Below, piece after piece: positions 12,181 to 23,628 of a DNA stretch of 64,000 bases; position 1 is the stretch's first letter; every line of letters starts with the position of its first letter. This DNA is from Nansenia antarctica (lineage: Eukaryota; Chordata; Actinopteri; Argentiniformes; Microstomatidae). Location of the stretch: contig OZ022344.1 in assembly GCA_963989245.1 (NCBI GenBank), positions 59,791,342-59,855,341 of the forward strand, read 5' to 3'. Made by a program: the position numbers and the translations under genes. Below the pieces are notes generated by a model. The model searched no databases, was not told the origin of the DNA, and saw only the letters and a list, made by a program, of their open reading frames with translations.

Positions 12181-12646
12181 GTATGATACCGTACTCTCAA
12201 ACAATGTGATGAAAACAACTCCTTGAACAAAAGCGCGAGCTCCCCACGCTGACGCTACTTCCTCACCTCGTGTCCTTGAACCGTTCCACCCGGATCCCAG
12301 GCAGAGGAGCTCTCATCTTTTAATTTGTTGAGTTTGCCAAAAATATGGGCTGCTCAGAGGATAATTGAATGAGAAGCCAAACACTGTTCGGTAATGCAAG
12401 CTCATTAACTTTTATTTGCAGTCTTCATGAGTGTCGACACTGGAGTTGGATGACTTTATCCTCTAAGTGTCATTGAGGTATTTCTACCCAAGCCTTTCAC
12501 CCCATGGCGCAGCAATCATGGCACTCTCTGGCATTAAACCAGTGGTAAAAGTGCTTTTCAGCTTTTCCCCTTGAAAATACACTGCATCTCCTTCTTGTAC
12601 CGTCTTGCGTGCTCTTCTAACAAGTTTGAGAGGTGCAGTAGGCTTG

Positions 12647-12674
12647 AATAATAATAATAATAATAATAATAATA
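12647..12674. repeat. (AAT)n microsatellite
   Basis: About nine AAT units, directly before the LINE-tail repeat that begins at 12691. Confidence 0.95.
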
Positions 12675-12690
12675 GCATTTTATTATTATC

Positions 12691-12824
12691 TTACATTTAC
12701 ATTTCTGCCATTTAGCAGACACCTTTATTCATAGTGACTTACAACAAATACATTTGTCTAAGTGAATGATCTGTCCATCAGTCATAACAGGAAGAAGTAA
12801 TCTATGCTCAGGCCAGGGGCCATT
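12691..12824 (-). mobile_element. Fish LINE/SINE tail repeat, minus orientation
   Basis: Reads ttacatttacatttctgcc ... tttagcagac...cctttatt...agtgacttaca, then agtgaatgatctgtccatcagtca...caggaagaagtaatct...gctcaggcc. The same order appears at 18371-18505 and 30256-30480, and reversed at 33933-34150, which defines a family. Only the 3' part is present. Confidence 0.8.
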
Positions 12825-15475
12825 GGTGGTCGTAGTGCTAGAAGAAGGAAGATTATTATTTGCATTATACCGTATATTGTTATTATGATTATGATTATTA
12901 CTATTATTGTATCTTATGCACATTATGTTTAAATCTAGTGTGCAATACGAACTGTCACCTCTAAATTATATCTCCTATTACCATAATGTGCATTGAAATG
13001 TTCTGGTACAGTAATTTGCTATCGTTTCAACGTTTAGGTAAAAATGTATTTTTTTGTCACCCAATGCTGTTTACAGTACAAGCTTCTGGAATGAAATAAA
13101 TGGGCACAATTAGCTAGCGCCGCGGCCGCCGGGCAGGAAGCAGCCCCATTTCAGGACACTCAGGATTTAATTAAGTCTCTGAGGAGTTTGATTCCCCTAC
13201 CGTTGCAGTTCTGTGGGTTAACCACACACTTAAAGAGGGGTAAACAAGAAGGGTAAACGCTTAGCTCAGCATTTCCTATCTCCTTCAGGCTGTGTCGGAG
13301 ATACCACCACCTCTTATTAAGAGATGTTAAGGCAGGTAGACTTTAAATCAAGATTATTGTAACACTGCTTTTATATGGATGGGGTAGGGGCATATAACGT
13401 TAATATGATGTTAATGCTATAATAGCGTTGGTATAGCGTTGGAAGTGGAGGTTGTTATTGCGAACACTTACACAGACTGAGATTTCTTATTCTGGATTAC
13501 TGTTAAGTGAATAATGTGTTTCTGAGAGGGAAAATCATCTGAAGTTTATTTCCCTGAAGTGAAGGATTATAGGAAGACCCCATAATGAGCCTTAATGGGT
13601 ACAACATTATGGATAGGTTTTTCGTGAACTATCGGGCAATTGGCTGAATGAGAACCAGTTATAGTCATAACAACCCAATTTTAAAAGTTTGATTAATTGC
13701 AGTCTCCAAATTTAAATGACACATTACCCTTTATAGTGAAGTTGGAATGTGTTCATTATTGCTGGGAATCAATGATCACTAATGTCCCTTTTGTATAGAG
13801 TCCTGGAGATGAGAGTTTGGTTCATACATTATTCATGAGAGATATTCATGGTTTGGTGAATTTGATTAAAGCACAATCATATTGACCCATGTAAACACAC
13901 CGGGGCTTAAATGAATAGCATTCAAAACAGCTCAGCATTTTGGTTCTGAGAACACATACAAAAGTGAACTCTCCAACCCCATTACATAAAGTAGGCTGAG
14001 TGACTCATTCAATACAATAATACCATTAGATGTAGGTTCACTCAATGTGATATAAACGTGCCGTGCATCTCAAATTCTTGATAAATGTGATTTCAGTTGG
14101 TGAATTGTGGGTTTTGACATTTCTGTCAGAAGTGAAAAATATAGAAAATTTATGAAATTGATGTTCCATCTTATTTGTGGGATTCACTTATATTGCTTTG
14201 CGATAGTTTATTGGAACCAATATCCCCCGGAGATGAGCTTCCCCTTAATGCGAGCAGCTTCAGAGAAAGAAAGTGTGAAATTGTGTTGTGGTGTGAAATT
14301 TATATTTCTTTTATCTTTTAGCGGACAGTAGGTATTGTTTTCCCACTTATAAGTTGATTGTGAAATTGATGTCTTTGCTTTTTATGTCTTTCGGGACATG
14401 ATAACATCGGTACTGTTGCAGGGAGACCTTGTGGCCCTTGGATTTCACAAAGCACATTCCCAACGAGACTGTTCAATTCCGAAAATCTCCGGAATGGTTC
14501 TCTGTGGTTCTTTTTGTAAAACAACACAGGAAATGTTGCAATTGTAAAGATAGCATCCATCCATCCATGTCACTTAAATCTTAAATATAGTGCTGTATGG
14601 ACAATGCGATATGGCCATAATGTTTGCTCTGAGTCTTATGGTCAGAAGTGTGAGACAAATGTTTCCGTGATCCATCTAACCCATCTCATTTCACATCGAG
14701 GGCCCCATCCCGGCTCTCTGGGGGAATATCACATTCATTTAAATGGTTTATTTCTGTCAATGTTTCATGGTGGAATGTGCCCCGTGTAGCGTGAAGAAAT
14801 ATCCATCATGCGATGAGCAATAATGCTTCTCTCATAAAGAATACTTTGCTGTGGTTCAATTGACTGAACATATTCATAAAAGCAAGGACAAACAAGGAAA
14901 ACAATTTACGGCTGTGTTTAGTTTCCCATGTGAATGGGCGAAGACATACATATTCAACATTACTCCTCCATGTAAAAAAAAAACTTGACGCTCGCAATGA
15001 ATCACATGCAAATACTGTAAGTGAGTCGCTGTAGTTTCAAATTCTCTAGGGAGAAATAACGCCCTGGTGGCACAAGATTTATTTTCTTATTAAACTACTA
15101 AATATTGATTTATTTCATCAATGTGTTTTTGAGACAACACGTGGTCTGAGAATGTTCAGAGGTATCAGTAACAGTTGTTTATTGTGACACGGTCTGGTGA
15201 AAAGGGCCGCATGTTGGCAAGTCTGAAGTTGCACAAAATGAGCAAAAAGCTCCTTTTAAAAAAGAAAAGTGTTTTTTTGCATGTTACGAAAGTTGTGAAC
15301 GTGTTGAAAAGCCCGCTCGATATCAGCAATGTTCCTTTTTACTGCTAGTCTACTAGCAGTGTTTTGATTCAGATCACGTTTCTCGTTTCTATGCCCTACT
15401 GGAGGACTTTTTAACCAGACCCTGTGTTGTGGTAATTTTGCTCAGTGTGGTGTGGGTGGTGCCTGCTCACAGATT
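12825..15475. other. Unannotated stretch, no gene seen
   Basis: AT-rich sequence with a short GC-rich patch at 13116-13138 containing a NotI-like octamer (gcggccgc). Paired AT-rich motifs such as 'attattcatgagagatattcatgg' at about 13828 could be regulatory, but no support is available. No exon is recognised. Confidence 0.4.
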
Positions 15476-15489
15476 CACACACACACACA

Positions 15490-15528
<39 letters not shown>
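15476..15528. repeat. (CA)n microsatellite
   Basis: CA run with one CAGACA interruption. Confidence 0.97.
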
Positions 15529-15531
<3 letters not shown>

Positions 15532-15649
15532 AACAGAGAGGCTCTTGATTGCGCAGTCATCCACAGTATTTATAATCACCATACTACAGTACAAATAATT
15601 CAAACATTACCATCAATATTACACAAACATTAGTTTCACATCACTGCAT

Positions 15650-15801
15650 CAGTGGAGGCTGGTGGAGGTCGAAATCGGAGGACGGGCTCATTTTAATGCA
15701 TGGAATGCAACGAGGAATGCTATCAAACAAGCATGTTCCATTCCATTCCATGAATTACAATGAGCCCGTCCTCCGATTTCGACCACCACCAGCCTCCACT
15801 G
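15650..15801. mobile_element. Fold-back MITE, 'cagtggaggctggtgg' family
   Basis: The ends cagtggaggctggtggaggt and its complement (…accaccagcctccactg) face each other. Inner arms cgaaatcggaggacgggctc / gagcccgtcctccgatttcg are perfect inverted repeats. No coding capacity. The ends match a MITE I know from salmonid-type genomes. A second copy with an insertion is at 34442-34683. Confidence 0.85.
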
Positions 15802-16332
15802 GACTACATCTGGTCTGTCTATGTGAATAAAAGCTGCTTCTCGCCAACAGCTCAGAGATAAACACCGGAGACTCCCCCCGCTCTGTACATTCATATAAGA
15901 TAAGCTCTCAGACGTCCCAGAATAGAACTGCCTTTTCAGCCTTTAATAAACAAACAGAGCAGAGAACACAGTAGTCAGGGCCGCGGGCATCTCCAAGTCT
16001 CTATTACGTGTGGTGGTAGAGCGAGATGATGCATACATTTAACACAAACCACCATCTCTCAGAACTCCATCTCCCCACTCTGTCCTCATTAAGATCAATG
16101 TACTGTCTACGAGGAACAAGACAGATTACTTACAAACATGTAATAAAATGATGATAGATGCCCACAGCAATATTTTTCTATACAGATGATATGATTCTAT
16201 CTCCATTTGCACTTTGATTGATTATGTAGTGATGGCTCCTGTGAAAATATTAGCAGCAACAGTCGTTTATATCGTCCCCGGCAAACACTATGGACAGATA
16301 TGGAAACTCTGGGGACATTGCAGCTCCATATA

Positions 16333-16372
16333 ACACACACACACACACACACACACACCCGCACGTGCACGC

Positions 16373-16445
<73 letters not shown>
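16333..16445. repeat. (CA)n microsatellite, interrupted
   Basis: Two CA runs separated by a CG-containing piece (ccgcacgtgcacgcacacg). It lies at the edge of the homology shared with 60491-60623, where a (GT)n run holds the mirrored position. Confidence 0.97.
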
Positions 16446-16446
<1 letters not shown>

Positions 16447-16499
16447 CGGTACGTTGGTTAGTCACATTGGTAAGAAAATCCAATCCAATATCAGTGATC

Positions 16500-16619
16500 T
16501 ACTGTAGCTGATCCAGTCCAATATAAATCACACATTCCAGCCCATTCCGCATCATCTCATACAGTAGTGTATAAATCATATCCACCACAACAACCCCACT
16601 ATAGGCGTCAACCTACACG
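16500..16619 (-). repeat. Diverged flank of the inverted duplicate
   Basis: Reverse-complemented, this flank aligns with 60491-60610 through matching words in the same order (cctatag-gggttg, gatttatattggac / gctttatattggac, tatgagatg / catgagatg), but with many changes and indels. It connects the identical core to a microsatellite on both sides of the pair. Confidence 0.65.
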
Positions 16620-16877
16620 CCGTACCTCAGCAAAGCCCAGCCTCTCACGGGGCCCATATATAGTCAGTGTAAATTGGGTTATTCAAAGCCTGCATGAGAA
16701 TCATCTCTCCCCTGGGCCCCCGGGGCCTTAGAGCGCCAGCGTGTGTAAACGTGAGAGTGACTTCCTCTCTCTGGGGGCCGTAATGGAACAACTTACACAC
16801 TGAGATGGATGAGAGAGGCCTTCAGCCCTCCGCCCAGCCCCACTCTGGCTCACTACTCCAGTCACTTCTCAGTGAAC
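16620..16877 (-). repeat. Inverted-duplicate core, copy A
   Basis: These 258 bases are the exact reverse complement of 60230-60490, apart from three extra bases in the latter (agtgactgtaggag versus agtgactggag). I read every base of both and found no substitution. It is moderately GC-rich, has no terminal repeats or tRNA boxes, and has none of the features of the mobile elements in this window. A short frame (MREAFSPPPSPTLAHYS) is shared only because the DNA is. It may be a non-coding regulatory element kept in two copies, or a pair homogenised by gene conversion. Confidence 0.95.
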
Positions 16878-18355
16878 ATCAAGTGTCTGCCTTGTGATTT
16901 AATCCAGTCCAGCCCATGTCAATTTTTGCACACAGGCACCCACACACGCGTACACGAAACACAGCCGAGGCCCTCTTGTAACCTGAAAAATGCAGGATTT
17001 TTCTTTGTGTGCACAGATCCCCATAACCTCTGTTCTGTCCTCAGAGTCGTTACTTTTGCATTAGAACAGTTGTTGGACAAGGTGAACGTATTTTTTTTAA
17101 TTATTTTTTTTTGAAGTCAATGACAGCCAAGGAAGCTTTTTATCAGACATGAGCAGGGACGGGATGAACATGGAAACTGCATTAGTGTGCATTATGGAGT
17201 AAGCTTCGGATTGGGTAGAGCCAGATGAAAAACTCAGCCCGGCGCACAACACCACAACAACACACGCAATTCAGCCTGAAAAGAGACATTTCGCATTTCT
17301 TACCTCAAACACCGGCTCGAGGGAATTTGTGTCGTGCCGGATGCTTGGCAACTTATTGTCCTTATCTTATGACATTTTGGAAAGTAAACTTGTTGAAGTT
17401 TAGGGTAGAAGTTGTTTGTTAAAGGCACCGTATGCAGGAGCTTGCCTTCTGTCGAGTCCTTGGGGGAATTGCGACGCTCTCTCCCTTCTAACGGGAAGAA
17501 TTAATCTGTCAATAATTCTCTCGCTGTTATCCAGTGGATTTCTTAAAACTAGCAAAGGATTTGCGTGGTTGAAAGTGCAGCTGTTCTTTCTTCATTTGGA
17601 AATGTAACACAAACACAAAGATTAGCCAGCTGGAGACACTCGAAATTATACTTGTCAGTCTTCACATGAAACAAGTATGTGCTTTACCAGCAGCTGTGCA
17701 TTCATACTGGGACAGAAAGCCCCGTCACAGACACCCAACACAGTCTCTCTCCCTAAACTACCCCAGCCAGCTCTCACTCAGAATGAGGGTGCACAGTGTT
17801 CGGTTGTGTTTGTAGCAGCCTACAGACTTCTCAAGCTGAACCTGAAGTTATAAACCAATCCCCTCATTCCCCCAAACAAAACTCTAAAAGGCTATAATGT
17901 CAAACAGGATGTTTACTAAAATATAAAATGAAAAATAATCAGAATACATGTAACCAACTGTTTTGCCCAATACTTTTTTGCATCCACCACTGTCAGCACC
18001 TACTGATGGTTCACCACGGTCAATGTAGTGATCATTTCAAGTGGTAGGAAACAAAAACATTATTGCCCCTTTAAGGTTGTTGGAGATCATTGTTGTCAGC
18101 CCTGTTGACTCATATTGAGAGTGTGCGAATTCTCGAAGTTCATCCATTCTCGTTCAGTATACAGTACCTCTACCGTTGCCTGGCTACATTGTTATCCACT
18201 GGTAAAGTATCATAGTCAAAGAACACAATGACAACAAGTTTGTAGTGCACGCTTCATAGGAGACTAGTAAATATAGCTCTATAGTAGCTATTTTACCTAT
18301 TTTTTGCGCATGCTAAAATATTCTTATTTGATATTCGAGACATACTGTTTAAAAA
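16878..18355. other. Unannotated stretch, no gene seen
   Basis: Immediately after copy A of the inverted duplicate, the homology stops. The rest is unique-looking with AT-rich patches; frames up to 101 codons show no domain. Confidence 0.4.
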
Positions 18356-18505
18356 ATATATATATATATATTACATTTACATTTTTGGCATTTAGCAGAC
18401 GCCTTATTCCAAAGCAACTTACAATCAATACATTTGACTAAGTAAGTGAATCATCAATCCACCAGTCGTAGCAGGAAGGGTAATCTAGCTCAGGCCCGGG
18501 GCCAT
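18356..18505 (-). mobile_element. (TA)n followed by fish LINE/SINE tail repeat
   Basis: A short (TA)n run (18356-18370) borders ttacatttacatttttggca at 18371, then tagcagacgcc…aagcaacttaca and the agtgaatcatc…caggaaggg…gctcaggcccggggcca segment. Same family as 12691-12824. Confidence 0.8.
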
Positions 18506-18835
18506 CTACTGTATATATATTCTAACCTGCACAGTTTCACACTGTCTCCATTTCTGGGATGATGGTGAAAGTGAAATAATGAACACTAGTGGTTTTGATT
18601 TCGGTGGGATCAGCGATTGGCAAAATATCTGCATTTTAATGTAATTCTTCAGGACTGTTTACCTCGTAACTATAGCAACATAGCGACAGATCATGAGTTT
18701 CTGGCTGCGATTGGCCATCTTTGATGAGAGCTGAAAAATGTCAGAGATACATGAGATTTGTACTTTGTGTCTGTCACTGTTACTATTGTTTGCCCAGAAT
18801 CAGCCGTTCTACATCTCCACTAATGTATATGTGAA

Positions 18836-18848
18836 GACACACACAGGG

Positions 18849-18887
<39 letters not shown>

Positions 18888-18888
18888 G

Positions 18889-18923
<35 letters not shown>

Positions 18924-19047
18924 TGAAGAATGCTGACAGAGAAGAGGAGGCTGGGGGACTTTCTGCACTACAGCAAGTTTCTACACACGTCCAGATGGCT
19001 CATCATCATCGCGTGCACACACATCACACACACACACACACACACAC
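18836..19047. repeat. (CA)n clusters
   Basis: Two CA runs joined by repeated caggggcacacac, ending at 18920, and a further run at 19021-19047. Long frames over them are dipeptide repeats. Confidence 0.95.
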
Positions 19048-19175
19048 TATCCAAAGTTCCTCTTTCAGCGAGCTAGTGAACCACAGGCCACACTATCCTT
19101 GGGTACAGATAAGAACAGCCAAGAGCAGAGCAGCCTGGCTTCTGCAGCACTGTACATGTGCTGTGACATCACATG

Positions 19176-19660
19176 AGGAGAGGGGGAGGAGGGGAGGAAA
19201 TAAGAGAGGAGTGCAGAAGAGAGGAGAGGGGAATCCGGGGGAAAGGGTAGAGGATAAGGGATCAGAAGAGAAGAGGAGAAGGGAGTCAGGGAGAAAGGGT
19301 AGAGGATAAGGGATGAGAAGAGGAGAGACGAGGAGAGAAGAGGAAAGGAGAGGAGACTCAGGCGGAAAGGGTAGAGAAGAGAAGAGGAGAATCCGGGGGA
19401 AAGGGTAGAGGATAAGGGAGAAGAGGAGAGGGGAATCAGGGGGAAAGGGTAGAGTAAAAAGGACAGGCTGAGAAAGGGGATAAGAGGACAGAGGGAGAAG
19501 AGGAGAATGGAGGACACTAGAGAACGGTGGGGGAGGGGGGGAGTAAAGAGGAAAATATGTAAGAGAAGAGTATGAATAGGGGTGTGAAGTGAGGGAGGAA
19601 GAGGCTGGGAGAAGAAGGGAGGGAGGGGAGGAGGAGGGGAGGTGAAGAAAGAGGAGTCAG
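19176..19660. repeat. ~490-bp polypurine tract with an internal repeated motif
   Basis: Almost no pyrimidines on the plus strand. The motif ggggaaagggtagaggataa, or a close variant, recurs at about 19238, 19290, 19363, 19398 and 19440 with irregular spacing, so the tract grew partly by tandem duplication. The 200-codon minus-strand frame over it is simple S/P/L/F repeat and is not a gene. Confidence 0.9.
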
Positions 19661-19705
19661 AGGACACCCTCCTTTGTCTGTGAAGTGCTATGCTACAGGA
19701 GTCTG

Positions 19706-19784
19706 TAGCCTTCTACCTAGAATAACTATGTCGGAGTCGACGTGGGAAAGATCTCGATGTGCGTGTGTGTGTGTGCGGGCGTGC

Positions 19785-19828
<44 letters not shown>

Positions 19829-19962
19829 ACGTGTGTGTGTGTGTGTTCCAGGTATAAGTCTCTGGTGGTTATGAGGCAGCCTCTTGCTCCTAACAGGGAG
19901 AGTTAGTCTAAGCGGTAGTCTTCTACCTAGAATAACCAGGTCGGAGTCAACGTGGGAAAGGG
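19706..19962 (+). repeat. Direct duplication flanking a (GT)n run
   Basis: 'cttctacctagaataac' plus 'tcggagtc.acgtgggaaag' occurs at 19710-19750 and 19920-19959, about 209 bases apart. A GT microsatellite with CG interruptions fills 19759-19847 between them. Confidence 0.85.
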
Positions 19963-20698
19963 CTTGTGGGGCAAAGTACCTCTAATGCTATGGAGGATTT
20001 AGATGATCAATACAAACCTATATAAAACCGCCTTTGGGGAAATTATGTGAGTTCCTTCGACAGCTTTAATGAGCAAAGAGCTAGACACAGAGATTGATTG
20101 ACATTGAAGGTCTCGTAATTATTATTAGTACGGTTGATTTATGATGGAATCAATCCTTACACACCTGAGTGTTTCACGAGACCATTATCATCATTTGTGT
20201 GGACTTTAGCACTCAACAAATGGAAGGGTCTTTACTGAACCGTTTTTGTAAATCGTACAGATCATTCCTACGGAGCAAATCGCTAAACCAACTCTGAGCC
20301 ATCCAGGAGGAGTGTTGAGGAGAGTACAAATGATGCCATTACCATCCTGGTGTGCTGCCGCATGGGTAGAAATGATCGGAGAGGCAACGATTGATTATTG
20401 AGAACAAGATGACTGATCTCCATAACGATCTCCACCATACTCCTATTGGAAGCATTAGTCAGGATGTCGTCTCATGGCTTAATGGCCACACACAGTGTTC
20501 GTTCTTACTTAATAAAGTAACTATGAGACTGTGCTGGAAGTTGGAAGTCCTTAATGATGTTCACTGTCCAGCCAAAGAACAGTAAAAGATCTCCATAACA
20601 GTGACTAGGGTTAGGGATATTTCCCACTGGAAATGAAGACGGACCATTGAGACAATCAATAGTGATCTTGTTTGACACTTGTTCACATTTGTTGAATG
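19963..20698. other. Unannotated stretch, no gene seen
   Basis: Unique-looking AT-rich DNA. No coding or repeat signal was recognised. Confidence 0.4.
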
Positions 20699-20815
20699 GT
20701 CCTCTGTGGCTAGAACATTGTGCTAATTGTGCTAATAATGCTTAGGTTGTGGGTTGGAATCCCGCTGGGACCATATATACTGAAAAATGCATGCACAGCT
20801 AAATGGCATATATTA
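20699..20815 (+). mobile_element. tRNA-derived SINE, diverged copy
   Basis: Begins gtcctctgtggct, has a B-box-like segment (ggttgtgggttggaatcccg), then ctgggaccatatatactgaa. It ends in agctaaatggcatata without the usual 'ggataaaagcgtctg' part, so it is internally deleted. The best-preserved copies are at 47865 and 59291. Confidence 0.8.
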
Positions 20816-21002
20816 TGGATGTTACAGTATATGTGATTGGCTTTTACAGGTACCACGATTAATAACTGTATTGTACTATTAAGAACTATTAATAACCCTG
20901 TGTACCTATGTACTGACATCATTCACCTGACATGACACTGTTTCTCTTTTTCAGTAAATGGGGGGGGGGGATTGGTTGAGTTACCAGGTTTTGATGTCCA
21001 AT

Positions 21003-21155
21003 TAACAGTGTCTGTCCAGGTTTAATGGGAGGCGGTAAATTCCTGCTCCATCTCCCCGGCACATTTTAATTAGCTGTAATTACAAGTGCTCTGACCTTTG
21101 GAGGCTCCTGTCCTGCTGATTTACAAGTTCAGACCTCCTGATTTATCTATAGACA
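21003..21155. other. Candidate non-coding regulatory block
   Basis: Non-repetitive stretch containing the closely spaced mirror motif ttttaattagctgtaattac, typical of homeodomain sites. It stands between a SINE and a polypurine tract. Function is inferred only. Confidence 0.25.
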
Positions 21156-21159
21156 CATG

Positions 21160-21434
21160 GAGAGGGAGAGAGGGGGAGAGAGAGAGGGGTGAGAGAGGGA
21201 GAAGGGGATAGGGTAAGAGAGAGAGAGAGGGAGAAGGGGATAGGGTGAGAGAGAGAGAGAGAGGGGTAGAGAGGGGGAGAGAGAGAGAGAGAGAGGGGTG
21301 AGAGAGGGGTGAGAGAAAGAGGGGCAGAGGGGGAGAGAGAGAGGGAGAGGCAGAGAGAGAGGGGGAGAGAGAAATAAAGAGAGAAAGAGAGAGAGAGAGA
21401 GAGAGAAGGAAAGAGGAAGAGACAGAAAGTAGCA
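21160..21434. repeat. (GA)n-rich polypurine tract
   Basis: GAGA/GGGGA repeats of varying length, e.g. gagagagagagagaggggtg. It is matched by a polypyrimidine tract 530 bases downstream. Confidence 0.95.
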
Positions 21435-21961
21435 GGTTAGATCACCTGTGTTGTATTGGCTGTCTTGGTAGTGTCACCTTGTCTTACATCTGAAATCAGT
21501 AGTTAGTCTCCAGGACTACAGGTTAGCCTTGAGCTCAGCAGGTTAACATTGTCACCACTAGCGGGTATATTGATGTGACAGGTTCAAGTCCTGTCCTATT
21601 ATATCTCACATATATTTTTCACGTTCGGGCAAATAGGTTCTATAGATTAGAACAGGAAGGAGACGAGACACACATCATTTTCAACATGTGTTCACCGTTT
21701 GTATCTCACAGTTCTTTTAAAGTTGGCTCATCATTGTATTCCGAAAGACCACAACTTGAATTTATAGCTCAAACGAAATTTGAAGGCCAACGTGACACCT
21801 ACCGCTTTTTTTCTAGCCGGGTATTTTTCAGAGGAATGAGATGGTCCAAAATGTTTAAGTGTTCAACAAAAAGAGTCTCAGGCCATTTATCAACAAGATG
21901 GCAGCTCAGCTGATTTCATCAGAGACAGTAGAGTCTCTCTGCAGCTGAGCCCCATACACAC

Positions 21962-22152
21962 TGTCTCCCCCACTCTCTCTCTCACTCTCTCTCCTCCTCT
22001 ATCCCCCTCCCTCTCAATCTCTCACTCTCTCTCCTACCCATCATCTCTACCCCCCTCCCTCTCTCTCTCTCTCTTTCTCTCTCACTCTCTCTTCTTTCCA
22101 TCATCTCTCTCCCCTCCCTCCCCCCCTCCACCCCCCTCCCCCCCTCCCCCTT
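21962..22152. repeat. (CT)n-rich polypyrimidine tract
   Basis: 'ctctctctcactctctct…cccctccctctc' repeats, ending in a C/T-only run. It is complementary in kind to 21160-21434. Confidence 0.95.
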
Positions 22153-22344
22153 TATGTCATAGTAAATCCCCTTTGACCCTGGATGAGGGGAGGACGGTGG
22201 TAGATCTCATCTCCCCTGACAGAGATGGAGTGATTCCTCCCTGTACCGGCTGTGGTGTGTGCTCCAGTCACACTGTGTTAACCTCCGTCTCTCAGGCTGC
22301 CTCTCATTCCTGCTCCTTTCCTCCCGCATTTGCTTCCAGTGCAC

Positions 22345-22930
22345 TTAAAGGGATACTCCACCCATTTATTACCTTCAGTCAGAGAGTTCAGTCCAGATCA
22401 CCTTACGATCGTATGGGCTTTCCGAATGCGTTGTGTTGACCAAAAGCTAGGTCTCTCTCGTTTGAGGATTTTACCCATGAGTAGTGTATCTGGGGGTAAA
22501 CACATGGCTATGACAACCACAAGGAGCTTTAGGGAGGAGTGAGCTTAACGTTCCAGAATGATCTACTGCAGGGTTTGTTTACATCCAGAATCACCATGCT
22601 AGCGCATGCATCTATCACGTGTGTCCACTAACGTGCATCTTAGCTTAAGACGCGCCTCTGTTGCTGGCGCAAAGCACTATGGACCATGTGAGAAGTTCAT
22701 CATTCCGACTATTACTTCCTGGTCTGAATGGTATTTTCTTAATTATTACCTGGCTATTTTGGAAAACAAAGATCACTAATAAGTTACTGTTGAGTCATGG
22801 CGACAATCCGGTGAAATGTTCCTTACAAGCAGTTATCAGTGATTATTTGAGTAACTTCCCGAAATTAAATCTATGATTCATTAGGCCACGAGCCTAAGTT
22901 CTCACGACGTACATAATGACATTTATTGGG
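22345..22930. other. Possible interspersed repeat, otherwise unannotated
   Basis: The start 'cttaaagggatactccaccc' resembles one edge of a repeat I have seen in fish genomes. No partner end or second copy is found in this window, so the call is weak. No exon is recognised. Confidence 0.25.
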
Positions 22931-22938
22931 ACCCCACT

Positions 22939-23036
22939 TATAGAAAATGCTCACTTACTTACTTACGCCTATCGCTCCTTTTGGAGGAGCATAGGCCGTC
23001 GACAACAGTTCGCCAGGGTCCTATAGAAAATGCTCA
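22939..23036 (-). mobile_element. 68-bp 5'-truncated retroinsert with 15-bp target duplication
   Basis: tatagaaaatgctca occurs perfectly at 22939-22953 and 23022-23036. Between them are 68 bases (22954-23021). Read on the minus strand, these end in a (GTAA)n tail, the hallmark of a non-LTR retroelement 3' end reverse-transcribed from its tail. The body (…gcctatgctcctccaaaagg…) belongs to a LINE or SINE that I cannot name. Confidence 0.85.
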
Positions 23037-23262
23037 GCCAGGAGACAATCCTCTCCATGGAGAAGGCTGTACACCCCAGAGGTGTGTTTCAGTGTTGCAG
23101 TCAAACACTGACATCTCTTTCTCCAGCACACACAGTCCTGGCCTTACACAAGTGCTTTTTTACCCCTAAGGTATTCAATCGCCAGGAACTGATAATACAA
23201 ATCAAAGCAATCGCAGGTCTAATTGAATTTGGAACGTTGCGGCGCTCTGCATCCATAATAGG

Positions 23263-23268
23263 TCTCTA

Positions 23269-23302
<34 letters not shown>

Positions 23303-23304
23303 CT
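23263..23304. repeat. (TC)n microsatellite
   Basis: TC run with one TTC interruption. Confidence 0.95.
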
Positions 23305-23424
23305 GGTGCTAAATGAGAGTCAAGGTGCTAGTCTTCTGTGAAGGAGGTGGGTGATTAGGTCTTGCCGGCATTACTGAGACAAATGACTTCAGCACGAACC
23401 CCTGTGAAATGCAGAAGACGACAG

Positions 23425-23628
23425 TGCAGGAGAGGAGAGAAGGGGAGGATAGGAGATGAGAGGAGGAGAGAGGGATTACAAGAGAGGAGGGCGGGGGGGT
23501 ATGAAAGGAAAGAAGAGAGCCCTCTCAAAAGAGGAATGTCTAATGAGTCCTGTGGAAAGAAGGAAGGAGGGAGGAAGGGATGGGGGGGGAGGATAAGTAA
23601 GGACAGAGGGGAGAAAGAAAGCCCCTGA
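23425..23628. repeat. Polypurine tract
   Basis: Irregular GGAGA/GAAGGA sequence with few pyrimidines. Frames over it are low-complexity K/R/E/G. Confidence 0.85.

Noticed and set aside
16809..17114. Frame starting MREAFSPPPSPTLAHYS, also seen on the minus strand at 59942-60301
   Set aside because: Shared residues lie only within the identical DNA core; the frames diverge at once outside it and show no domain or codon-type conservation that could be tested.
19065..19667. 200-codon minus-strand frame rich in S, P, L and F
   Set aside because: It lies over a polypurine tract; composition is fully explained by the CT-rich complement.
20699..20815. Functional tRNA genes at the five SINE heads
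   Set aside because: Cloverleaf stems are not kept, the sequences continue into a common SINE body and tail, and several have damaged A or B boxes.
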